Source of the DNA: Candidatus Thorarchaeota archaeon
GTDB lineage: Archaea > Asgardarchaeota > Thorarchaeia > Thorarchaeales > Thorarchaeaceae
DNA length: 10,562 nucleotides
NCBI GenBank assembly: GCA_018238825.1
Contig: JABCSP010000054.1
Location: forward strand, 1 to 10,562
Direction: 5' to 3'
This document shows, one piece after another, positions 1 through 6,088 of the stretch. Positions within the stretch are counted from its first letter, which is position 1; each line of letters begins with the position of its first letter. The notes beneath the pieces were generated by a model. It saw only the letters and a program-made list of their open reading frames with translations, was not told the DNA's origin and ran no database searches. The translations under genes were made by a program, and so were the position numbers.

Positions 1-1007
1 ACCGCCTTACAGAAACCATGATCAGGATTGTCTGAGATAAGAGGCATGTCTGTTAGAACCTTAGCAATGCGAATTCTAGGCCCGTAGGGTTTTGTGATGA
101 GTAAACCGTGTCTACCATATTGTCCCAGACCTGCATCAATTGCCAAGGGTACACTCATTCCTACATCATTACCACAAGTCATTGCATTATACCCAAGTCT
201 CTGAATGAATGCTGCAAGTTCTGCTTCGATGAAGGTCATCATTGAGTATCCAAGACCAGTAGCAGCAGAACTGGCAAATGCGGGAGAAGTGGCAATAGCA
301 TCATAGTCCATCTCTATTGCCATCACTACAGCATGAGTATAGGACTCTGGAACATCATAGGGTTCGTTTTTCCGATTGTGAGTGTACAACCAATTCTTGT
401 CGAGTTCAGCTACTCCTACAAGACCTGCCCCAAAAAATAGACTGGCTTTCTTTACCATATCTGTGAGCATGTTGGGGTCTGAAAATAGTTTCTCGCCAGC
501 CTCTTGTGCTTCAGGGTCAAGCCCAATTCCAGGACGTTTTATTGAGTGTCTTGAATCATACAGTTTCCACGCAGCTATACTTAGTTCATGTTCAAAACGA
601 CCATATCCTGGAACACCTTTGGAGATCATGCACTCGGCTCCTGCAAACTCTGTTTGATGATAGAATTCGTATTCAGAATCGAACTGTACGCGTGCAAAGA
701 TTGTATCGGCTTCAGACATCCTAGAGAGAGTTTCAGATACCTCATAGGGTCTTTCAGTTGATTTCGAAGTTCTTGGATGAGATTGTGTTTCATTCTTTAT
801 CGGGGTACTTCCATCCAAACTAATAGCATCCAATGGACATGCACGCACACACGCTAAACACTCTGTACATGTTTCTTCATCAATCACAGGAAATAGAGAA
901 TCTTTAGCGAACCCAAGTGGTGGATCTTCACCATGTACGCGAGTACAAGCCTCTAGGCATTCGTAATTACATGCTGTTGGTACACAGCGAGCCTTCGAAA
1001 CATGCAT
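1..1007 (-). CDS. rdhA: Reductive dehalogenase-like corrinoid/iron-sulfur protein, 3' end beyond window
   Basis: The minus-strand frame is open from an ATG at 1007 to the window edge, giving 335 visible residues. A GGAG ribosome site (complement of 1016-1019) lies 8 bases before the ATG. Residues 8-57 hold two four-cysteine clusters: C8, C13, C17, C21 and then C47, C50, C53, C57 followed by P. This layout resembles the paired 4Fe-4S domain at the N-terminus of ABCE1/RLI. Residues about 225-325 match the corrinoid-binding core of reductive dehalogenases: 'MDYDAI', 'GLGYS', 'LAAFIQRLGYNA', 'IPLAIDAGLG'-like 'VPLAIDAGLGQYGRHGLLIT', 'GPRIRIAKVLTDMPL'. The last residues, 'GFCKA', look like the start of the family's C-terminal ferredoxin motif. 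Known members use cobalamin and two 4Fe-4S clusters to remove halogens reductively. No Tat signal or membrane segment is visible, so I infer a cytoplasmic enzyme. The real substrate is unknown; a cobalamin enzyme other than a dehalogenase is possible. Confidence 0.85.
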   Translation of the reverse strand, partial: MHVSKARCVPTACNYECLEACTRVHGEDPPLGFAKDSLFPVIDEETCTECLACVRACPLDAISLDGSTPIKNETQSHPRTSKSTERPYEVSETLSRMSEADTIFARVQFDSEYEFYHQTEFAGAECMISKGVPGYGRFEHELSIAAWKLYDSRHSIKRPGIGLDPEAQEAGEKLFSDPNMLTDMVKKASLFFGAGLVGVAELDKNWLYTHNRKNEPYDVPESYTHAVVMAIEMDYDAIATSPAFASSAATGLGYSMMTFIEAELAAFIQRLGYNAMTCGNDVGMSVPLAIDAGLGQYGRHGLLITKPYGPRIRIAKVLTDMPLISDNPDHGFCKA

Positions 1008-1136
1008 ATTAGATTCTCCAGTAGTTTGGCAAAAGGTTGTAGAGATACTTTTACATCCTTCTATCTGGTGTATTAGAAAATATTCAACCTTTGTCTTTAA
1101 AGGTAGCATCCATCTCAAGTCTTGATAGGTAATCAG
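1008..1136. promoter_or_regulatory. Divergent promoter region between the RdhA-like gene and the corrinoid activator
   Basis: This short non-coding region separates two genes transcribed away from each other. It contains ACCTTT (1087-1092) and its inverted copy AAAGGT (1099-1104) with a 6-base spacer, so it has a possible two-fold operator. Inside the repeat is the palindrome CTTTAAAG (1095-1102), which could act as a TATA-like element for the rightward gene, placing a start of transcription roughly 25 bases further on. An A/T-rich stretch at 1071-1084 could serve the leftward gene. These are assignments by eye; no factor is identified. Confidence 0.35.
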
Positions 1137-2732
1137 ATGCCAGCCATCGTTGTTGTATTTGAACCATCGGGACTTAGAATTGCTGTGGATAGTGGAACCA
1201 CAGTTCTTGAAGCAGCAAGGGAAGTTGGACTTCACATTTCCTCTGAATGTGGTGGAAGAGGAACTTGTGGAAAATGCAGGGTTATTGCACAACCAGCTAG
1301 CGTTCCATCTCCACAGGACCTAGAACATCTCTCTTCAAAGGAGATTGATGATGGGTTTCGCCTTGCGTGCAAATTTATGATCATAGAGAATACAAGAATT
1401 CTGATACCAGGAAACGAAGCCTTTGTTAAGATTCTCACAAAGACAGACTCAAAGGAATGGGCACTTGATTCAGATCTTCAGAATCAATTTGGAATTGCTG
1501 TAGACCTTGGTACTACCACAATTGTAGCGTATCTTCTTGATCTTGCAACTGGTGTACAGTTGGCCCAAGTCCAATCTTTGAATCCACAAACAGCCTATGG
1601 TGAAGATGTGATGTCACGCATCACGTATGCGTCAAGAGAGAAAGATGGAGCTAGAACTCTTCAGCAGAGTGTTGTAGGTGGTTTCAACCAGCTTCTAACA
1701 AGGCTTCTGAACACCACAGAAGTCACTGTAGACCAGTTGACCCGAATTTCTATTGTGGGAAATACCGTTATGCATCATCTTCTTCTCGCAGCTGATACAA
1801 AATCTCTCGGACTGGCACCCTATCAACCTTCGATAGATGGACCAACAACAATGAATCCACAATATCTAGGATTTCAAACCACCAATACTTCAGAACTATA
1901 CTTACCTCCCAATATTGCAGGTTTTGTAGGCGGAGACACTGTGGGATTTATTCTATCGCAGAGATTGGATTTGATAGATGATGTCATTTTAGGAATTGAT
2001 ATTGGTACAAACGGAGAGATTGTTCTTTCAGATCAAGGAAATTTGTACTGTTGCTCTGCAGCAGCAGGTCCAGCTTTTGAAGGAGCTAACATTCTTCACG
2101 GTATGCGAGGGCAAACCGGAGCTATTGAATATCTTTCAATAACTGACAAAGATGATAGACCGGACATTTCGGTTATCGGTGAAGATTCCCCGCGAGGACT
2201 CTGTGGATCAGCAATCATTGATTTAGTTGCTGAACTCCATCATGTTGGAATTATTGATAATACTGGCCGAATGCATATGAAATCGAAGCGAGTGATAGAT
2301 GATGAAAAGCATGGTCGTTCATACGTAGTTGTAAAATCAGATGAGAGTATGGAAGGTAATCGCATTCTCTTCACTCAGAAGGACGTAAGACAAGTCCAGC
2401 TAGCAAAAGCAGCAATCCAGGCAGGTTTTAGATTGCTCATTGATACAGTTGGTAAAGATGTTTCAGAAATCAATAGAGTATTGCTTGCAGGAGCCTTTGG
2501 TAATTATATTCGACCCGAGAGTGCTTTAGCAATTGGTTTACTTCCTAAGGTGAAACTCTCACAGGTCATACCTGTTGGCAATGCTGCAGGCGAGGGATCT
2601 AAGGGTTTACTCTTATCGAAGAAGAGCCGTAATCTCGCAGAAAGAATTGTTGCAAATGTCAAGTATATTGAATTGGCATCACATAAAAAATTCCAAGATG
2701 TTTTTTTGGACTCAATTTCGTTGCTACAATGA
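1137..2732 (+). CDS. ATP-dependent reductive activator of corrinoid proteins (RACE; 2Fe-2S ferredoxin + ASKHA ATPase, DUF4445 type)
   Basis: This protein of 531 residues is expected to reduce inactive Co(II) corrinoid to Co(I), using ATP and a low-potential electron. The N-terminus is a plant-type 2Fe-2S ferredoxin with ligands C38, C44, C47 ('CGGRGTCGKC') and C78 ('RLAC'). A linker follows, then an ASKHA-fold ATPase: phosphate-1 motif 'AVDLGTTT' (121-128), second phosphate loop 'GIDIGTNGEI' (286-295), 'CSAAAGPAFEGA', 'GLCGSAIIDL', and adenosine-side motifs 'LLAGAFGN' (449-456) and 'VGNAAGEG' (480-487). This layout matches bacterial RACo-type activators, not methanogen RamA, whose ferredoxin part is C-terminal with 4Fe-4S clusters. 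I chose ATG 1137, with AGGT at 1127-1130 as ribosome site; an in-frame TTG at 1122 would add five residues not needed by the fold. The corrinoid protein 70 bases downstream is the obvious partner. Confidence 0.93.
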   Translation: MPAIVVVFEPSGLRIAVDSGTTVLEAAREVGLHISSECGGRGTCGKCRVIAQPASVPSPQDLEHLSSKEIDDGFRLACKFMIIENTRILIPGNEAFVKILTKTDSKEWALDSDLQNQFGIAVDLGTTTIVAYLLDLATGVQLAQVQSLNPQTAYGEDVMSRITYASREKDGARTLQQSVVGGFNQLLTRLLNTTEVTVDQLTRISIVGNTVMHHLLLAADTKSLGLAPYQPSIDGPTTMNPQYLGFQTTNTSELYLPPNIAGFVGGDTVGFILSQRLDLIDDVILGIDIGTNGEIVLSDQGNLYCCSAAAGPAFEGANILHGMRGQTGAIEYLSITDKDDRPDISVIGEDSPRGLCGSAIIDLVAELHHVGIIDNTGRMHMKSKRVIDDEKHGRSYVVVKSDESMEGNRILFTQKDVRQVQLAKAAIQAGFRLLIDTVGKDVSEINRVLLAGAFGNYIRPESALAIGLLPKVKLSQVIPVGNAAGEGSKGLLLSKKSRNLAERIVANVKYIELASHKKFQDVFLDSISLLQ

Positions 2733-2802
2733 AAGATATATGATGCAATTCACCTCTGTTATTTGTGCCTCAATATAGTAGAATATGGAGACATACTGTA
2801 AG

Positions 2803-3435
2803 ATGAGCGATTTGACAACTGCAATGGCAGATATCGAAGATGAACAAGTGATAGATCTAGTTGAGAAACAGGTGTCCGAGGGAAGAGACCCTTTTCTCAT
2901 TCTTGGAGACCTGAAGGAAGGAATGGATATTGTTGGTCAAAGATTCTCTGACAATGAATATTTCCTAGTTGAACTAGTCATGTCTGCGGATATATTCAAG
3001 CGAGCAATGGAGAAACTAGAATCAGGACTACTCTCTACTCAAACAGAAGAAGAGTGTGGAAAGATTGTAATTGGCACTGTTGCTGGTGACGTACATTACA
3101 TAGGGAAAAACCTAGTTGTTGCATTTTTAATGTCTAATGGATTCGATGTTTATGACCTCGGTGAAGATGTCCCACCGGAGAAGTTTATCGAAAAACTGAA
3201 AGAAACCGGTGCAAAGGTACTTGCTTTGAGCGGTCTGATAACAATCACACATGAAGTGATGAAACAAACAATCGAAGCATTAGATCAGGCAGGAATCAAA
3301 GATAGTGTGAAGGTCATGATTGGTGGCGGTGACATTGATCAGAGCATTGTCGAGTATACCGGGGCAGATGCATTTGGTAAGGATGCAATGAGCTCAGTAG
3401 ATATCGCCAGAAAATTCATCGAAGAACTAACATGA
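2803..3435 (+). CDS. Corrinoid-binding methyl carrier protein (methyltransferase cognate corrinoid protein, MtbC/MtmC type)
   Basis: The protein carries a methyl group on a cobamide between a substrate methyltransferase and an acceptor methyltransferase. It has the usual two parts: a helical cap (about residues 1-85, with 'GMDIVGQRFSDNEYFLVELVMSA') and a B12-binding Rossmann domain with the base-off/His-on signature 'GDVHYIG' (D96, H98, G101 from ATG 2803), an S-x-L site in 'LSGLITIT' (about 142-149) and a glycine turn in 'MIGGGDI'. The length (210 residues) is normal. ATG 2803 starts 'MSDLTTA', which fits the family start, with GGAG at 2787-2790 (12 bases away, rather long). ATG 2785 would add six residues and has no ribosome site before it. 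It follows the activator gene on the same strand and probably shares its transcript. The dedicated methyltransferase that normally sits alongside is not in view, so the methyl donor cannot be named. Confidence 0.93.
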   Translation: MSDLTTAMADIEDEQVIDLVEKQVSEGRDPFLILGDLKEGMDIVGQRFSDNEYFLVELVMSADIFKRAMEKLESGLLSTQTEEECGKIVIGTVAGDVHYIGKNLVVAFLMSNGFDVYDLGEDVPPEKFIEKLKETGAKVLALSGLITITHEVMKQTIEALDQAGIKDSVKVMIGGGDIDQSIVEYTGADAFGKDAMSSVDIARKFIEELT

Positions 3436-3440
3436 AGATT

Positions 3441-4517
3441 TTAGATACCAAGTTCTGGGAAAACTAGTTCCTTAACTTTCATGATATTATGTCGTACTTG
3501 ATTCCAGGTTTCTTCATCATCATCAAAGGGAGGTTCTTGTACAGGTGGTTCGTATGTATGACCTGAAAGAACTGACATCACGGTCCCAAAGCCCCATTTC
3601 AGCGAGGTGTTGGTATACCCGCCACCAGTCAATACACCCATCTTCCCGTTACAATGCGTGTGAGCGGCATCATGGATTGAGCTTGTAATGTAACGAATCA
3701 TGTCTGTTGTGATATTGAGATGAGCAAGTCTATCTTTGTAATGTGCATCAAAACCTGGAATGAAAATGATGAACTCGGGTTTGTACATCTTGATTAGTGG
3801 AGGAACCAATTCATCGAAAGCATAGCGATACACAGAATCGCCAGAATCCATTGGAAAATGCATGTTGATATTGTATCCACGACCTGCACCCGCTCCAATG
3901 TCCTTAATGAAACCATCATGAGGGAATAACCATTCGGGATCTTCATGAAATGATATCTGCATAACACCCGGATCATCATAGAAATAGGTCTGGGTACCGT
4001 TTCCATGATGAACATCAAAATCAGCAATTAGGATACGTTCCAAACCATATTCTTTGAGCGCAATCACACTTGCAGCTACATCATTGAAAATGCAGAAGCC
4101 GCCCCCTTTCTCGAATTTCGCATGGTGAAATCCACCTGTGGGAGATATGAAATGGTCCACATCACCGGACACAACAGAATGAACACCTGTCAATGATGCT
4201 CCAGATGCAATTCGTGAGTGGAAGTAGATATTCTTGAAACCAGGTGTGTCTATGTCAATATCACCAATACCAGTTTCGGATATCATCCTAACCTTAGCAA
4301 GATAATCTTCAGAATGTATTTTCGCGAGGATCTCCTCAGAAAGCGGTTGAGGATCAATCACATGCACATTAGATTGATCAAGAAAACCTTTCTCTTCAAT
4401 GAAGTCTCGTAACATTTTAAAACGACCAATCCGAATCGGATGCTTTCTGCCAAAATCAAATGTTTCGAGAAGTTCATTCCAGAGAAATCCAACTTTGCAC
4501 AATCTAGAAGAACTCAT
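3441..4517 (-). CDS. Zinc-dependent histone deacetylase family protein (HDAC/AcuC/acetylpolyamine amidohydrolase)
   Basis: This complete 358-residue arginase-fold deacetylase hydrolyses N-acetyl groups from lysine or polyamines. Catalytic features are intact: the tandem histidines in 'GGFHHAKFEKGGGFCIFNDVA' (H131, H132), zinc ligands D168 and H170 in 'DFDVHHGNGT', D257 in 'PGFDAH', and the transition-state tyrosine Y301 in 'TGGGYT'. No signal peptide or membrane segment is visible, so it should be cytoplasmic. I chose ATG 4517; the codon just before it is TTG (4520), which would add one residue. No Shine-Dalgarno sequence is visible, but a TATA-like element about 28 bases upstream suggests a leaderless or nearly leaderless message. 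Its stop is only 5 bases from the convergent corrinoid gene. The substrate is open: archaeal chromatin proteins, acetylated enzymes or acetylpolyamines are all possible in this family. Confidence 0.92.
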   Translation of the reverse strand: MSSSRLCKVGFLWNELLETFDFGRKHPIRIGRFKMLRDFIEEKGFLDQSNVHVIDPQPLSEEILAKIHSEDYLAKVRMISETGIGDIDIDTPGFKNIYFHSRIASGASLTGVHSVVSGDVDHFISPTGGFHHAKFEKGGGFCIFNDVAASVIALKEYGLERILIADFDVHHGNGTQTYFYDDPGVMQISFHEDPEWLFPHDGFIKDIGAGAGRGYNINMHFPMDSGDSVYRYAFDELVPPLIKMYKPEFIIFIPGFDAHYKDRLAHLNITTDMIRYITSSIHDAAHTHCNGKMGVLTGGGYTNTSLKWGFGTVMSVLSGHTYEPPVQEPPFDDDEETWNQVRHNIMKVKELVFPELGI

Positions 4518-4540
4518 CAAAACCGTCGTAGTCGGTGCAC

Positions 4541-4550
4541 CTTTATATTG
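4541..4550. promoter_or_regulatory. TATA-like element possibly serving both divergent genes
   Basis: On the plus strand this reads CTTTATATTG, close to an archaeal TATA box, and would start transcription near 4570, just before the TTG start at 4587. On the minus strand it reads CAATATAAAG and would start transcription near 4520, right at the deacetylase start codon. A perfect 8-base palindrome, GGTGCACC (4534-4541), abuts it and may be an operator. No clear purine-rich BRE was seen on either side. Assigned by eye. Confidence 0.45.
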
Positions 4551-4586
4551 CTATGCGATAATCACTCAACGGAGCGGAAATAAGAT

Positions 4587-6017
4587 TTGAAGATTCGCGC
4601 AGTTGCAAGTGTTTCAACTACAGCAAATGTATACTCGGTTTATGTTAGACAAAAGAAAGATGCAAGCGCGCAAGTATTTTCCCTAGATTATGGGGATAGA
4701 ATGAGAGTCTTCGATGCCAAAGGAACCCTTCGAAGTACCCGAAAGTGGAGTAGTAAGGTTCGTTGTATTGCAGTAGCAGATGTTGTTGGTGAGGGAAAAG
4801 ACGCTCTTGTTGGAGGAGTAGGCAAGAAGGTCCTTGTTGTAGATCACAGAGGAAGCACAGTCTGGAATATACGACTGGAGAGTGACGTCATAGCTTGTGA
4901 CGCTCGAGATGTAGATGGTGATGATGCAGCAGAGGTTGTAGTAGCCCTCGGAAATAAGCGAGTTATTCTCTATAATAATGACAAGGATGCTATCTTCACA
5001 AGAAATGTGGACGACCCAATTGCAGATGTCTGGCTTGAAGATATAACAAATGATTCAGAATTAGAAGTTGTAATCGCTGGCAAAAAAGGGAAGATTACAA
5101 TCTTGACTTCAGCAGGATATCATCTCAGAGAACTTCAGCTAGGAAAGAAGATTTCCGTATTCGCAGTTCTATCGTTTGGTGAAAGAAAATTATTCGTTAC
5201 AGGAGACCTATCGTCAACACTGAGAGTTTGGGATATCGATGGTAATGAGGTTGAACGGATAGATGTTGGAAATGTCCCAAGATCAATGGCAACAGGTACA
5301 CCAGATGAGATTTCTGACATTGCATATCTTGTAGTAAGCACCAAGGATCGAAGGCTCAATTTCTGGGAAGTAGAAGAAACTGGAAAAGCTTCACGCAGCG
5401 AGAAAGTGATCTTGCAACAAATCGGTTCAACCAAAGAGATCCTATATCGTAGAGCAATCAAGTGCGGCAACTGTGGAGCACCAACATCACCAGAGGCTCC
5501 AAAATGTGAATCATGTGGTGCAACACTACAGATGATAGAGGAATATGTAATCGAGGAATTTATCCAAGAAAGTATTGATTCAATTACCGGAAAACACACT
5601 CAAATCAAACTCAAAGATTTAGATAGAATTCTTCGAAAGACCCTTCCACGACCAGCTGCATATAATTTACGGCGAAGCCTACAAGCAATGATACAGAGTG
5701 GCGATATTGAGGGGCACATTGATGGAAGAACGTTTGTTAGAACTGCAAAGAAACGCAAGTACAAGAAAATCAATGAGAAGGATGCAAGAAACGTTCGATC
5801 AATCCTTCTGGACTTGTTGAAAGGTGCAGATACTGTCGATATATCAAAAATGGAAAAGGAAACAGGCGTTGATAGTACTTTCCTACGCAGGACCTTGATC
5901 ATCCTTCTTGGGGAGGGAACTATTCAAGGAACTCTAGATGGAAATCTGTTTGCCCTTGATGAGAGAATGAACTCTCGTGATTTTGCTGAAAAACTGATTG
6001 AGGAGCTGAGAGCATAA
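4587..6017 (+). CDS. Beta-propeller protein with zinc ribbon and two C-terminal winged-helix (PCI-like) units
   Basis: I do not recognise a named family for this 476-residue soluble protein. Residues about 1-265 form short repeated beta blades. Several carry an Asp-rich, FG-GAP-like turn: 'DVVGEGKDALVGG' (65-77), 'DVDGDDAAEVVVA' (108-120), 'DITNDSELEVVIA' (152-164). A later blade, 'LRVWDIDGNEV', is more WD40-like. A zinc ribbon follows with C293, C296, C307, C310 (CxxC-x10-CxxC). The C-terminus has two winged-helix units, each ending in a wing of the form I-x-G-x-[IL]-D-G-x-x-F: 'IEGHIDGRTF' (374-383) and 'IQGTLDGNLF' (446-455). That wing resembles PCI/DDRGK1-type winged helices. TTG 4587 is the start because an in-frame TAA stands at 4581 and the next in-frame ATG lies 38 codons in. 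GGAG at 4571-4574 may be its ribosome site. A role as a scaffold or regulator in protein assemblies is inference only. Confidence 0.8.
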   Translation: MKIRAVASVSTTANVYSVYVRQKKDASAQVFSLDYGDRMRVFDAKGTLRSTRKWSSKVRCIAVADVVGEGKDALVGGVGKKVLVVDHRGSTVWNIRLESDVIACDARDVDGDDAAEVVVALGNKRVILYNNDKDAIFTRNVDDPIADVWLEDITNDSELEVVIAGKKGKITILTSAGYHLRELQLGKKISVFAVLSFGERKLFVTGDLSSTLRVWDIDGNEVERIDVGNVPRSMATGTPDEISDIAYLVVSTKDRRLNFWEVEETGKASRSEKVILQQIGSTKEILYRRAIKCGNCGAPTSPEAPKCESCGATLQMIEEYVIEEFIQESIDSITGKHTQIKLKDLDRILRKTLPRPAAYNLRRSLQAMIQSGDIEGHIDGRTFVRTAKKRKYKKINEKDARNVRSILLDLLKGADTVDISKMEKETGVDSTFLRRTLIILLGEGTIQGTLDGNLFALDERMNSRDFAEKLIEELRA

Positions 6018-6088
6018 TCAAGCTAGGAGAGTTCACAGTAATTGATGTTTACAATAATAATTCACAATAAGAGGCGGAGAAAGAGAAT
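6018..6088 (+). promoter_or_regulatory. Leader of the Cache-TPR-VWA gene with strong ribosome site
   Basis: The 71-base gap holds an A/T-rich stretch, TTTACAATAATAATT (6048-6062), that could be a weak TATA element, and a purine-rich GAGGCGGAG (6071-6079) placed 9 bases before ATG 6089. A start of transcription about 25 bases past the A/T stretch would fall inside the ribosome site, so read-through from the upstream gene is at least as likely as a separate promoter. Confidence 0.3.

Noticed and set aside
382..724. Plus-strand open frames of 91 and 72 residues
   Set aside because: They lie opposite the RdhA-like coding sequence, whose conserved motifs run through this stretch, and show no family features or ribosome site.
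1122..1136. TTG at 1122 as start of the corrinoid activator
   Set aside because: It adds five residues before the natural ferredoxin start; ATG 1137 has AGGT seven bases ahead and begins the first beta strand directly.
2700..2708. T-run as a transcription terminator after the activator
   Set aside because: It lies inside the activator's coding sequence, before its last codons, and the downstream corrinoid gene is on the same strand and functionally linked.
5135..5902. Minus-strand open frames of 154 and 100 residues
   Set aside because: They are antisense to the propeller/zinc-ribbon gene, are low-complexity serine- and isoleucine-rich translations, and have no recognisable motif.
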